A stretch of DNA of 64,000 nucleotides from Amaurobius ferox (lineage: Eukaryota > Arthropoda > Arachnida > Araneae > Amaurobiidae): the NCBI GenBank assembly GCA_951213105.1, contig OX578136.1:154669178-154733177 (forward strand), given 5' to 3'. Positions 34,496-47,559 of this stretch are shown in pieces. The position numbers were made by a program, and so were the translations under genes. The notes beneath the pieces were generated by a model. The model was not told the origin of the DNA. It did no database searches and saw nothing but the letters and a program-made list of their open reading frames with translations. Position 1 is the first letter of the stretch, and every line of letters starts with the position of its first letter.

Positions 34496-35439
34496 TCTCT
34501 TTTTAAGATATTGTCAATAGTAAGAAATCGTAGCAATAAAAATGCTACGCTAAAGTTATGAAAGTAAAATAATAATGTAAAATGTAATATTTCATTTATT
34601 AAATAACATATTTTTAACCGTTTGACAAGTAAATAGCATATAAAAGATTTAGTATCTTAATATATTACATGTATATTTTTATTATTTGTTATGGTATGTT
34701 GAAATTTTAAAAGAATGGGTTTTGAAGTCATTTGTGTTTAGGTTGTGCACATTTTTTTAACGTAGCGAGTTATTTTGTTATTGAAAATGTTAAAATTACT
34801 TGGAAAGAAGTAACCAACTTACAATTTCAAGTTACCATTGCATATTTCATTATATTAGTTAATGTTATTTTAATAATGCAAAACTAATTTAATCTTTCTT
34901 ACATTTTCAATTCAATGGAATTGTAAATGAAATATTAATGCCAAAAAGTAGTGTTATACAGCTTTATTAAATTTGCAAAACCCCTGAGGTATTTCAAATT
35001 CCATAATTAAGTAATATTGTTTCCAATTTGTTAATGTGTGGTAGTAACGAAAGGATTATAAGATGTACTATATTAGAAAACATGAACTTCTACAAATTGT
35101 AGTGCATAGATTAATGAATGACATTCAACTAGTATTTTATCAATTCTAAATCATTTTACAATTTCCAACAACAACAACAACAGAAATTAAATTAAAAATA
35201 AATAAACAAATAAGCATAGTGAAAGTTAAATTAAGTTTATTTTTTTTTATTATCTTATGATATTCAAAAAATCACCCATTTTAATGTAAATTATCGAATA
35301 ATTTGTAAACAAGCATAAATACAGCATTTCCTTACGTTTCACTTTGTTTGTTCTGCAATTTGCAGAAAATTTTAAACTTCCAAATTTAATTAATATTATT
35401 GCTTTGCTGCCAAATTATTATTCCTTTACATCGAACAGG
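34496..35439. other. AT-rich unassigned sequence
   Basis: No gene or repeat recognised. It precedes a sharp rise in GC content. Confidence 0.5.
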
Positions 35440-36760
35440 GAAACAAAAGGGGAGCAAATAGCAAAAGCTCCGATCGCGATCAGTAAGACCTACTCGCATT
35501 GGTTCTACAAGCCGAGACGTCAGAAGTTAGTGTTCCTGCTCTCGGAGGTGACGCTCCAACACGCTTGTTGAGCTGGCTTCGCGAGTACTTAAGGGACACA
35601 CCTGTTACGCAGGCATAATATGCATGTTGGGCTCCGCCCCCTGTTTGCTAAGCTCGCCAAGACTCGTTAACGCTCATTGAGCTCTTTGAGTTGAGATCGT
35701 TAACGCTTTTTGAGCTCGCTTCACGAGCATTTTAGTGCCACCTGCTACACAGGCTCAATACGCCCATTGGAGCAGGCGTAATATGTCCGATGGGCTCCGC
35801 TCCCTACTCGCCACCCCCCCCCCCCCCCGTAACTCGTTTCGCTAGTCGGGAGGCTTTGCTTCCGACTTGCTGAGCTCGCTTCACGAACATTTTAGTACCA
35901 GTTGCTATGCAGGCGTAACACGACCTTTGGGATCATCAATTATTACCTGATATTCCCCAGCCCTGGAACAAGCTTCGTGAGCTATTTCAGTCCGGCCGGC
36001 TCACCCGATCTCCTACGTGTCCTGTGCTAGCTGCCACTTTCACCACTTGCTCGCTACACTAGCCAGAACCCGTGACTCGCTTTGCCTTCTACTTGCTAAC
36101 GCATGCTGAGCTCGCTTCGTGAGCACTTTAGTACCACCTACTATTCAGGAGTAATATGCCTGTTGGCCCCTTCTCTCTGCGTTCAATGAGTTCGCTTCGC
36201 GAGCACTTTAGTGCCACCTGATACGCAGACGTAATACGCAAGTTGGAGCAGGTATAATATGCCCATGGGACTCTGCCCTGTCTCGTTACACCCACCAACA
36301 CCCGTAAATCGCTAACGCACGCTTCACGATCATTTTAGTGCGATCTGCTATACGGGCGTAATACGCCCATTGGGGACCGTCCCTTATTAACTGACATTCA
36401 TCAGCCCTGGAACTCGCTTCGGGAGCTATTTCAACCTGGCCAACTCACACGACTTCTTACGTGTCCCGTGCTGGCTGGTGCTTTCACCCCTTGCTCGATA
36501 TGCTCATCAATACCCACGACTCGCTTCGGGAGTCGGTAATCTTCGCTTGATACACGCTAACGCTCGCTGAGCTCGCTTCGCGAGCACTTTAGTGCCGCCT
36601 ACTTTGCAGACGTGATAGTTAGACGTAATAGACGTTGGGAACCGTCTCGCGTTAACTGACATTCTCCAGACCTAGAGTTCGCTTTGCGAGCTCTTCCACA
36701 CCGACTGGCGCACACGACCGCCTACGTGTCCTGTGCTTGCTGAAGCTCGTAAAACTCCAA
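35440..36760. repeat. GC-rich island of degenerate repeats and TTCG hairpins
   Basis: Roughly half G+C by eye in an otherwise strongly AT-rich window. GAGCTCGCTTCGCGAGC and variants recur near 35570, 35710, 35870, 36110, 36190 and 36570, each followed by TTTAGTGCCACCTGCTACGC and GGCGTAATACGCCCATTGGG or relatives. A longer unit also carries CCAGCCCTGGAACTCGCTTC, GGGAGC, CTACGTGTCCYGTGCTGGCT and GACTCGCTTCGGGAGTC, seen about three times (near 35950, 36390, 36665). Many blocks are short stems closed by TTCG. No open frame crosses it. A 15-C tract lies at 35814-35828. Nature unknown. Confidence 0.65.
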
Positions 36761-37549
36761 GATTCTACCTCCATTCCTGCCGCTCATTAATCGCTATTCT
36801 CTTTTGGTGAGTTGAGAGGCTTCGTCTCCTATTTCCTGGCGCTCGCTGAGCCTGCATCGCAATCTATGTCGTGCCGTCTGCTTTTAAGAACGATTGTTTA
36901 CTCTATTACGAACAAACAACAGAATGTCATAACTATATATTTTGCTTTTTTTTTTTTGCACAATGAAAAATTATCGTGTTACACTTTCAGCATTGAGAAC
37001 TTCCCAACAATGAAACATATAATTGCTGGGAAATATAACAATTAAACTGTAATGTTCTTGACAACAATAGTTTTAAATCTTCGCCGGTAAAGAAGAAAAT
37101 TCTGCATAAAAAAGTGCATAAAAATTAAATAACTCATTAACTAAATCAAAATTTAAAAAAAGGGCTCCGTCCTGCAAATATTCAACGATGTAGATACATG
37201 CCATCAAAAATTCGAGTTATTGCTATTACTAGTCTGTCCAGAATGCGAGCTTGCAGCTCAAAACTCTTCCTTTGACATTAAATGTTTCCTAAAATAAGTT
37301 TTAAATCGAAAAACTGTTTATATCAGTGTGTTCTCCTAATATTTCTCTACAAATGTACAAAATTTCATATTTTTGTATGCTATATTTCATATTTTTGTAT
37401 TTCATATTTTTGTATGCAGAGAATTTTGAAAAACGCGAAATTTGTCTGGCGTCGGCGTTAGCAGCAGCGGCGGAGTTAGCTATTTTTTTTCTTAATATAG
37501 AGAGATATTTATTGACTTCCGTATTCGCGTTCCGTTTAATCTGCTGTCT
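36761..37549. other. Unassigned non-coding sequence
   Basis: GC content falls back after about 36880. No gene recognised. Confidence 0.5.
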
Positions 37550-37855
37550 ACTTTTACTAATTAGACAAGGTTCTACAGCTTTGACTTTTATCACCCATCT
37601 TGCTTTGCTGTCGATTCTTACTAATTAGACAAGGCTCTACAAGCTTGACTTTTATCACCCATCTTGCTTTGCTGTCGATTTTTACTATATAGACAAGGCT
37701 CTACAACCTTGACTTTTATCACCCATCTTGCTGTCGATTCTTACTAATTAGACAAGGCTCTACAACTTTGACTTTTATCACCTATTTTGCTTTGCTGTCG
37801 ATTCTGACTAATTACATGTTTGACTTTTATCACCAATCTTGCTTTGTTTTCACGT
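37550..37855. repeat. Tandem array of a ~62-bp unit, about five copies
   Basis: Unit: GACAAGGCTCTACAACTTTG, ACTTTTATCACCCATCTTGC, TTTGCTGTCGATTC, TTACTAATTA. The third copy has lost TTTGCT, and the last is partial and diverged. Confidence 0.9.
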
Positions 37856-39205
37856 TCGCTATCCCAACTTTTAAAATCTGAAATCACATCAATTTGATCA
37901 GAAATGACAGACCTAATGTTTATTATGGACCTTTCCTTACAAAGTTATTTGGGTGCTTATAAGGACTTATAAGGACATTCCTAGGAACGATGTATATCGA
38001 GAGAATTGAAAAAGTCTGCAATATTCCACATTTTCTCCTTCTGCTTTCGGCGGAAAGTTCAACCAAATCCATGAGCTGTATTTTATTACCATTTCCTGAC
38101 TATCAGCATTTAAAGAACGTTGTCATAAAAGTCAAATGTAATAAATCTTAGATAAAATTAGGGAATATTAACTTTTGAAGAAATTTCCATATTTATATCT
38201 AACTTATGTATAAAATTGTTTGCAATTCTGTGTAAAACTGACGAAACTCTAATCTTCTATGTTTTAGGAAATCATTTAATATTACTGCTCAAAAAAAATT
38301 ATTTGTCATAAAAGATCATAGAATAATATTTTTTAAAAATAATGGTACTTTTCTTGCATTCTGATGTTCACAAATTTCGCTTTCTATATTGCATATCTGA
38401 AATGCATTCATAAATTTTTGCCCCCCCCCCCCCTCCACATACACACATTTAACATTGATTTGGAATTCCACGTTTTGACAGTTCTTAGTATTATTGGATA
38501 ACCTGATAAACAAAATTTTCAAAATTTTTACGCCTTTGTTTAATACGATCAAAGCATGTTTAATGACATTTAACGTTGTTTTAAAATTTCGATATTAAAT
38601 AACACTCCATACCTGCTAACATTAGAGAATAAAAATCCAGTAGATAGCGCCGTGAGCATTTTTTACGAAGCTTTACAAGCCAACGTTTAATCTGTTCAAT
38701 ATCATTTAGGGTGAAAAAACGTTTTCACATCACACAGAAATTGTATTTTTTTTTCAAAAGATAATAACTCACTATAACATTGAAAATGTCTACTACTAAA
38801 GAAGAATGTTTTTATATAGTGTATAAAAAAGCTTATCAGTAGCTTAAACAGAGAGACATTTTAAAGGGGACTGGCTGGCTCACTGGTGCAAAATATGCTC
38901 AATTCTCAATTCGTAATAGTTAATTACATAAATGTGAATAGATAAATGCTTCTGGGACTTTATTGCCTAGAAAATAAGTTGGGAGGGGGATTCCATTGTG
39001 TATTCATTTTGAATATATTTTAAGGAAAATAATCCTTTATACTTTTATGTAAATTGCAAAAATGTAAAAGTACTGTAACTAATTTGAAATTCTATCAAAA
39101 ATAAGATAGATTGTAAAGGATGTTTAAATATTACACAGCATTAAATCAATACACGCGAAATCGCACTTTTAAAGAAAAATATTTTACAAAAATATTAATT
39201 AACTA
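37856..39205. other. Unassigned AT-rich sequence
   Basis: No gene recognised. A 13-C tract lies at 38421-38433. Confidence 0.5.
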
Positions 39206-41155
39206 GCAGCATACCCGTTCTTCGTACGGAGTATATAATATAAAGAAACTTGAAATTCATAATCATGCCCAAATTCTTATAGTATACTAAATGACATGTT
39301 TAATCAAAATATTCTGTTAAAATATTTAATATAATGCTCCTGAAAAGAAGTTTAAGAATCTCTGTTCTCGCTATATAAAATTATCTTCATGGACATATCT
39401 GAAGAATAAAACATCTTGGACCCCTTATGTAAGCAAATATAAAAAAAAATATGGAATTGAATCAATATATGCAAAATAAAAGCGTTAAAATTGTATGGGA
39501 CCCGTACTAATTATATACGCGAATATTAGAAAATATAACCTGTATTAGTAGATTACATGTATAAATTGAAAATACCAATAAACCCGTAATCTTTAAATCT
39601 GAAGACAGTCATTTATTCCAATATATGTCAAAATTAAAGTGCTAAAATTATATGGGAAGATATACACGTACTACTTATAATGTCCGATTATTAGTAGAAG
39701 ATTTCCCGTTTTGCAATATGAGTCACAAATGTTTTTTGGTAAAATACAACAGACGACGTAATAAATTGAATATATAATTAATCCCCTTAATCTTCATACC
39801 AGAAGACTGTACTTGATTCCAATATATATGCCAATATATGTCAAAATATATGCCAATATACCTGTACTACTTATATTCTCGTAGGTTAGAAGATATACCC
39901 GTGCATTCCTAGAAGATTACTCGTACAACGTACAATATGCGTGTGTCAGCAATTTTTGCCGCAATAAAACAATGGCGTAATAACTTAAAAATATCAATAA
40001 TCCCTGAATCAATAATTCCGGAAAATATCAATAATAATAATGTTTAAACCTGAAGAGTATAATTGATATTATCCAGTCCAAAATGAAATGGCAATGAAAT
40101 TTATTTTATATACATATCTTCATTATTCAAATCGGAAAGGATTTAATAAAAATCGTCTGCCGCATAAACACATTGGATTTAAATCCGTTGCTAAGCGACA
40201 TGATATCATTTGCTTCAAATAAATTGGTAGAAAAATATCGTCTAAATAGTTATATTTCTATGGAACATTTGTCGACAGTTTCGTCAAATTAGCGACATTT
40301 TAAAAAATCGCCAAATTTATCGCCAAGTGGGACTGTAAAACTGACAGTTCCACTTTGCGACAAATTGACGAAATATCATCACAATAATATCCCCTAACAA
40401 AAAACAATTAATATCATTTATGTAGCTCAATTTTATCAATTTCAAGATATTTTTATAGATTTAAAAGCATTTTTATCAATTTGGTGACATTTTAAAAATT
40501 CGCTAAATCTATTACTAAGTAGGATGGTTGGTCTGACAGAGAAATGCTAACCAAACATCATTTCAGTACTCTCTTCTAACAAAACAAAAAAAAATTTCAT
40601 TGATATGTAGAAGACCCAAGCCACACGACCAACCCGAAGGTTTATGGCAGCTGTTTGTGTGTCGTTTATATCAATTTGGCGACATTTCCGTCAATTTATC
40701 AAAGTTTAAGAAAAGTTGTCAAATTAGCGATATCCCTCCAAATTCGTAGCTTTGAATTTGCAGATCTGAATGAAACATTCTTATCCCGTTTCAATATACT
40801 AAATGAAAACACTACAATTGTATTAGAAGATATACCCGCTCTACTCATTTTCTGTTTCAACAATCGGCTATATGAATTTATTGGCTAAACACAATATATG
40901 AGTTTAGTAGCTAAATACGATATAAGCTTGAAAACTCTTTGCCAAAATAAATGAAATTGATGTACGCAGTCAGCAATTAATATAATTAAAAGAAAAATCA
41001 AACCGTCCATTCATAAGATATACTTTTATATCCATTTATCCATTTATTTATTATTTAAATCGAAAAAAAATAATAAAAACATTAACAAACACATTTAATT
41101 TAATTGCGATGCCGAGCAACATGATATATCCTCCTAAAATGTTAAAATTTATTAA
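39206..41155 (+). repeat. Dispersed repeat family C, copy 2
   Basis: Starts AACTAGCAGCATACCCGTTC, TTCGTACGGAGTATATAATA. It contains several TCTGAAGAATAAAACATC and CCGTAATTGATTCCAATATA-type modules repeated within the copy, plus GCGACATTTTAAAAAATCGC-type words shared with family A, and lacks the (CAGA)n end. A diverged SINE-end fragment lies at ~40612-40655. Similar ACTAGC..ACCCG..CGG starts are widespread in animal repeats; I do not assign a superfamily. Confidence 0.7.
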
Positions 41156-42556
41156 CCACTAACAGCACACCCGTTATTCGTACGGAGGGTATAATTTAAA
41201 GAAACTTAAAGTTCGCAATCATGTGCAAATTCTGTTAAAATATTAAATTTATTGCTCCTAATGAGAAGTTTAAGAATATATGTTCTCACTATGCAAAATT
41301 ATCTTCACGATCAGATCTGAAGAATAAAACATCCTGCCCCCTTTTGTAAGCAAATTTACAGAAGAAAAAATAGGAATTGAATGAATATATGCAACCCCGT
41401 ACTAATTATATTGTCGCAGATCAGAAAATATGCCAATGTGTTAGTAGAAGATTACCCGTATTACAATATGCGTCTCAAAAATATTTGCCAAAATAAAAGA
41501 GATGACGTAATAAATTGAAAACATCAATAATATCCGTACTCTTTATACCAGAAGGTCGTAATTGATTCCAATATATGCCAATATATATCAAAACATATGT
41601 CAATATACCTGTACTACTTATATTATCGTAGATTAAAAGATATACACGTGTATTTGTAGAAGATTCGTACAACATACAATATATGAGTTTAAACAATTTT
41701 TGTCATAATAAAATAATTGCATAATAACTTGAAAATATCAATAATCCTTGAATCAATAATCCCCGAAAATATAAATAATAATAATTTTTAAACCTGAAGA
41801 CCGTAATTGATATTATCCAGTCAAAAATGCTATAAGAAAAATCAAATCGTTCTTTTACAAAATATATTTTTATATCCATTTATTTATTATTCCAATCGAA
41901 AAAATAATTATTAAAATTAACAGACAGATTTAATTTAATTGCGTATCTGAGTAACATGATATAAGATAGAATCTTATAACATGTTAAATATGTCATGTCT
42001 TATAACATAAACTGCGAAATTAAATAACGATTTTGATTTCTCTATACTTCTCATTGTTCCGTAAAAGCTTGTTTTAAATAAACCATGAACCATGGAGATA
42101 GATTTCCCCTTTAAATCATGTTTCAAACAATTCATGTTTTCAGAAAGTGACTAATTAACACAAAAAATCTCCCATCAAACTCAGAGATTAAATTTTAATT
42201 CACTTTCAAACGATTTTCAAGCTTTTCGTTTGGATAAACCACGGAGTTAGGGAGTAGAACTCCTAGGATAAAGTTCCGTTTTTCATTAATATCTCGACAA
42301 CCCCAGGTCTTAGAAACTCGAAACTTGGACAAAAGTTATGGGGGGATATTTCAAGGCTATTCACCAAATTTCATTAAATTCGGTTCAGCCGTTTTTCCGT
42401 GATGATGAGACAAACGAAAATTTTGTTTTTTACTAATATCTCGAGAACCACTGGTCGTAGAAACTCAAAACACGGATATGATTTTAAGTGGGGCTATTTC
42501 TGGGCTACCCACAAAATTTCATCAAATTCGGTTCAGCCGTTCTCCCGTGATGGTGT

Positions 42557-42594
<38 letters not shown>

Positions 42595-42620
42595 TTTTCA
42601 TTTTTATTTATATAGATAAT
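41156..42620 (+). repeat. Dispersed repeat family C, copy 3 with complete 3' end
   Basis: Starts ACTAACAGCACACCCGTTAT, TCGTACGGAGGGTATAAT and ends with two ~125-bp units, each with TATCTCGA..CC, GAAACTCGAAAC, GGTTCAGCCGT and a GTGATG stop, then (CAGA)n (42559-42594) and TTTATTTATATAGATAAT. The (CAGA)n tract makes chance frames of Thr-Asp-Arg-Gln. Confidence 0.7.
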
Positions 42621-44259
42621 GAAACATACTGTAACGAAATGAATGTTGTGTACTTTTTAATTCATATAATTTGAAACTAAACATGGATGGAAAAGGATGT
42701 TTCAACATTACACGGCAATGTAATCTATGTACGCGGAATCACTCTTATTTATTTGAAACAGTATCTATCAATAAAGTGAAAATTATAGAACTTAGCATTG
42801 GTACTAGGTTCATGCACGTAAGAAACAAAATGGCGATCACAAGTTCGATCGAAATTCCCCGTAACAAAGAATTTTTATTAAAAAACCCTTATCTTTAGGG
42901 AATTCTACAAAATGGCACAAAAACAGGAGATTCTCAGAAAAATTAGTAGAATTGGTAGCTATGACACTCTGATAAGTCATATTAGTTGTAAATAGAACCA
43001 AAGTTTATTCTATTCAAATTGCGAAATATTTGTTTGAGCAACATCTTGTTACGCGATACTAAAATTTACATTTTTCATATCAAATTAGTGAGGACTATTA
43101 CCGAAGATTAATTTTCCAATAGATGGCGCTAAACTCAAGAGCGGGGCTCATAGAAAATTAACATCCCTTGAAAAATCGTTTTATGTAATATATTTTGAAG
43201 AATATCGAAAAATTCTAGAATTCACAGTTCGTGCAATAGAGATCAAGTACACAACTTTACAACCGATAGATAGCTGTAAAAGCATAACGATTTGTCGAAG
43301 AATGTTGGTATCAATAAATGCAATATTAGGTTTTATTATTAGTTCAACTAGAAATTTTATGGCATAAACCATTTCTAAGATACAGTTCTGCCATTATTCA
43401 ACAGAAAGTGTTAAACTCAATAAGGATTGATCCAACATGACAGTTCTAGAACTTTGCAAGATACCAAATCTGATAAAAAGAACTAACGAATATAGAAAAG
43501 TGACCGGATACATTACTGAAATGAATAACTGTTGTTGAAATGTCGAACCAAGTATTAGATATTATCTAAATCAGAACTGTACATTTACTACTCTCATAAA
43601 TACGATCAATGTATAAATGCACATGCTCCCCCCCCCCCCCGATCAGTTTAATTTGCATCGAAATTAAATCTCTTCACATAAATTGCTTAAATTAAGTTTG
43701 CGTTTGAAAATCATCTAAAAACAAAAAATTTACCATAACAAATTTCAATGGGGACTTCGCATATTGACGAAAATTTACTAAATATTTAAGATTTTTCCTA
43801 AAGATTTATTATCTTCTCAAAATTTAAATCGGTGCTATCAAACGTAACAAAATTTAAGTTTTCTAAGATATATTATACGCATTTGAGCAATAATTATAAA
43901 TTTTGTTATTAATTTTCTTTTAAATCATTAAAATATATCTTTTTGTGTAATGATAACTGTGAATTTATTTCAATTATAAAATGTGTTATTTTAAGGGTAA
44001 AAATTTCACAAAAAAGCGAACTATCGTTGCAATGAAATGTTGTATTCAAATGTTGTAGAGTGTTGAAATGTTGTATTGAGTTGTATTGTTGTAAGTATCG
44101 TTGTATTTATTTTGAATTGGAATATCTAAAAGGATTTTGGTCATTTTGCACCTAAGAAGATAATTACCCTTTGCAAACAGACATCGAAAAAAACAAATAT
44201 CGCCACTTATATAAAATATAGTATTCAAATTAATCAGTTTTGAAAGAACACCCATTTAC

Positions 44260-44297
<38 letters not shown>

Positions 44298-44985
44298 GTT
44301 ATACTTTAGATTTCGATGGCATTAAAAACATTATTTTTTATACACCTCTAATTAATTTAATTAAATGGGGTGGATTGCGGTGTTGCCAAATTCGAAGAGT
44401 TTATAAAATGATTTACTTGATAACGACGTTTTAGTTTCACTCCGATGTTTATGATTTAAGTAACTTTTAACAATACGGATTTCAAAGTATGCGAAAATTG
44501 AGTGGAACCTTTCATATAATGAAGTTACATTTTCGAAGCCGAGCTATTTTCCTCTTATTAGCCAAATTTCCCTCTTATTAACTTAATTTCCTTCTTATTA
44601 GCCTAAGTTGTAAATTGCCCTGAAATTGTTTTAGGATATAGGATAATTCTAAAATTTAAAAATGCAGATATACTCGTACATTACAGTGTTTGGAAGCAAC
44701 TTTTCTTTATGAGTATTAATTTGAACGTTTTGTTCTGAAACACACCCTAAAATACATATATTCGATAAAGTGTTATTTTGCTACTTTTGATCACATGTTT
44801 TTAAGGTCATATTTCACTTTAAACAAGCCGTTTATCACTAGCTCAATTTGAAAGTTCTGATCATCAGTAACACTAAAATAAAATTTTGATAACTATTTTT
44901 ATTTTTATTTTTACATAGTTGTTCTTGAACAAACCTTAATCACTATATGCAATTGTCTAACGTGTTTAATATGATTAGTCTTTAC
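42621..44985. other. Unassigned AT-rich sequence
   Basis: No gene recognised. Contains a 13-C tract (43628-43640), AGATGGCGCT near 43122 without mariner ends, and a (GT)n run at about 44261-44295. Confidence 0.5.
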
Positions 44986-44995
44986 TGATCCTGGT

Positions 44996-45090
44996 GATCC
45001 AGAAGGTTGAATACCTTTTTCCCGGTCGCCTAAATAGCTGCTCTATATCTTAGGATGAGCCAGGCGGCCTGGGTTTTCGACACTTTTAGT
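44996..45090 (+). repeat. SINE 3' hairpin module
   Basis: CCCGGTCGCCTAAATAGCTG, then GAGCCAGGCGGCCTGGGTTT, TCGACAC. The stem uses TCGCC/GGCGG rather than CGTCC/GGACG, so pairing is kept by paired changes. Confidence 0.65.
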
Positions 45091-45400
45091 ACCTACTACT
45101 GTACAAAACCTATTGAAACCAAATTTTCATTTTAGCTCCCTGAGGCGGAAAAAATGGATTTTTTTTTTATTACAAAAGTATCTACAAACGCTCCAAAAGC
45201 TCCCTGGTGACCCAGAAGGTTGAATCTTTTGCACATTTGGATTTTCGATCCTCCTCCCTTAGATTATGGTATTTTTTGATAAGCTATTCCAGACCCTCAA
45301 GCAGTCCTTCACGATGACTTAAATGGCTGCATTTTTGCACACGCATCCCTATTAGCAATCCAATATTCACCCAATATTGGCTTTTTATTGGCTGCAAATT

Positions 45401-45690
45401 TCTTCTTCTTTGACCCAGATCGTCCAACCTACCAGAAGGTTTAAGGTATCTATTTGGACGGCCGGGAAGTGCTACCCAATTTAGACCGGAACCCAGTGGG
45501 GGAGGTATACACAGGGACAGTACCCTCCTTCCGATACCTCCAACCTCTCGTAAGGACTCACGAACCCATATGTTTGACGCGATCGTTCTCCGCGTGAGCA
45601 CATTGGAAATTTTGGCAGAGGGGGGGGGGACTAAAACCCGGGTCGTTTGAGCGCAATTCCCGCGCGCTAACCATTGGGCTGTCGTGACCC
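45401..45690 (-). mobile_element. tRNA-derived SINE, near full length
   Basis: Read on the minus strand. The tRNA-like head starts GGGTCACGACAGCCCAATGG (A box near 45671-45681) and has a degenerate B box GGTTTTAGTCC (45628-45638), followed by a C tract. The body follows (GTGCTCACGCGGAGAACG, GTTCGTGAGTCCTTACGAGA, GGAGGGTACTGTCCCTGTGT, GGGTTCCGGTCTAAATTGGG), then the 3' hairpin (CCCGGCCGTCCAAATAG .. GTTGGACGATCTGGGTC) and an (AAG)n tail at the left end. Retrotransposed in trans by a LINE, probably one that recognises the 3' hairpin. Confidence 0.8.
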
Positions 45691-45719
45691 TTTTAAGTCA
45701 GCTTAAAGTCTGAATTTTT

Positions 45720-46240
45720 ACATACTATAGTATCTCTTCCCGGCCGTCCAAATTGTTGCTCAAGTCCTAGGATGAGTCGGACGGTCTGAGTCTTCAACAC
45801 TACAGTGTCTCCCTGTGAATGCCTCCCCCACTGGCTTCAGGTCTAAATTGGGTGGCCCTTCCCTGCCGTCAAAACGGTTACTTTACACCTTTCTGGTAGA
45901 TTGGACGGTCTGGGTCTCAACAACAACACTATAGTATCTCTGGCCGCCCAAATAGCTGTTCGAGTCCTTGCCGACGAGTTGGACGGTCTGGATCTTCAAC
46001 ACTATAGTATCTCCTGGCCACATATCTAGCTACAGTAAGCTTTCGGGTCAGTCGTGTGGTCTGGGTTTTTCACACTGTAGTATCTCTCCGGCCACCCAAT
46101 TTGCTGCTCTATGTCCACAGATGAGCTGGACGGTCTGGGCTTTCGACTCTATAGTATCTCCGGGCGCTCAATTTGCTTCTCATGCCCTAGGGCGAGTCGA
46201 GTGGTCTGGGTTTTCGACACTATAGTATTGCTCATTGGGT
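45720..46240 (+). repeat. Array of SINE 3' hairpin modules
   Basis: About six modules in a row, all in plus orientation, each ~60-90 bp: ACTATAGTATCTC, GGCCGCCCAAATAGCTG, then GAGTTGGACGGTCTGGG, TTTTCGACAC. One unit (about 45815-45930) retains some upstream SINE body (CCCCCACTGGCTTCAGGTCT). The SINE cluster may have arisen by serial insertion into earlier ends or by tandem duplication of the linker ACTATAGTATCTC. Confidence 0.8.
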
Positions 46241-46983
46241 AAAAGCTAACTTAGTTGGATTTTCGACTCCCCTTCCCCGGGGGGAAGTTACTGTTTGATT
46301 TGTCAGATAACTTTTCTATTAAATACTTTATAAATCTCTAAATAACTTAAAAACGGGGTTCGAATCTCGATTGAATTCTTTATAGCTGTCGAAATGTGAT
46401 TTTCTGCTAAAATCTTAAATTAAAATATTTTCAGATAAATAGTATTTTAGTTAATTAGTAAGACAGTAATAGCTATTCTGATACTAGTAATTTATTAAGT
46501 AACACATGAGCTATGTTTCTAAACAAAAAGGTTCTAATTCTGTAATTGCTGAACATTCTTGAGACTCTATTCATGTTCAAACTTGAAAGTATCTCGATTC
46601 AGTCAAACTCCTTTGTTAATGGTAATTTCCCTTTCTTCTCTTCTGCTTGGAAATATCTGGTTTAATTTTTCGATTTCGTTTGCTTCATGGTTCTTATTTT
46701 TGCAATTTTCATCCTTTTCCCGAATTTTTGCTTTTACTGAAGTATTTGTTGACGGTGTAAACTCTTTTATTTTCCGGAACCATTTACTGTTCTACGTATT
46801 TTTCCTATTTCTTTAGAATGAGAATTTTTACCGCTCGTTTTGTTGACTCATGTAGTGTTTGAAAACCAGTTAGTTGCCTTTTTAAATTTTACCTACTGAA
46901 CAAGAGCTTTGAATCCTTTGTTGGGCATTCACTTTCTTCTTTGGTATTTTATCCTTCATTCATTATATCTCATCTCTTGTGCC
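46241..46983. other. Unassigned sequence
   Basis: No gene assigned. A minus-strand open stretch at about 46620-46800 has a charged, protein-like composition but no domain and no convincing splice signals. Confidence 0.4.
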
Positions 46984-47216
46984 TTCTTCTTCTTCGATTC
47001 AAACTGTTCAACCTACCCGAAAGTGTAAGGTATTTGCTTGGATGGCCGGGAAGTGCCCCCCAATGTAAACCGAAACCCGGAATGAGCGGAATCCACAGTG
47101 ACCATACCCTCCTTCCCTACCACAAACCACTCGAAAGGACTTACGGACCCACATATTTAACGTGCCTGTACTCCGTGTGAACACGGGGACAGTTTGGATA
47201 GAGCCTCTTGTTCCAA
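46984..47216 (-). mobile_element. tRNA-derived SINE, 5'-truncated copy
   Basis: Minus-strand relative of 45401-45690, beginning inside the body (CGTGTTCACACGGAGTACAG) and ending with the 3' hairpin and an (AAG)n tail (46984-46995). The tRNA head is missing. Confidence 0.8.
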
Positions 47217-47292
47217 CTTTTTTACCTATTTTTCCCTTCTCTTCTCGTTGACAATCCATTTTTACTGCTTTGGTCACATTTTCTGTTGCTAC

Positions 47293-47376
47293 ACGAGCTG
47301 CCAATCTTGCTCTCAGGAATTGAGAGCAAGATTGGCGACTCGTTTAGCAACAACTCGAGTCGCCAATCTTGCTCTC
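47293..47376. repeat. 23-bp hairpin plus a third copy of its arm
   Basis: Arms 47293-47315 and 47321-47343 pair over 23 bp except for a CT/TC swap, around GGAAT. The core GCCAATCTTGCTCTCA pairs perfectly. A third, direct copy of the arm (CGAGTCGCCAATCTTGCTCT) follows at about 47355-47376. Confidence 0.85.
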
Positions 47377-47559
47377 AAGATTGAGCTTATGTGTCCTGAC
47401 GAAGAAGACTGTTTCTTGCCTTCAAAACAGCTCGGTACTATTATTTTGTATTGCATGCTGCTTTTAACAGAGTTATTTTAGTTTTAATTAAATAGCATTT
47501 ACTTTATACAATGGTATGAAAGAATGAATCTAGAATATTTTTCTAAAATGCTCATCAAA

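Noticed and set aside
43100..43140. AGATGGCGCT as a mariner remnant
   Set aside because: The word occurs in mariner TIRs here, but no CAGGGTG end or inverted partner accompanies it.
46620..46800. Possible host exon on the minus strand
   Set aside because: About 60 charged codons are open, but there is no polypyrimidine tract before the candidate acceptor, no domain and no neighbouring exon.
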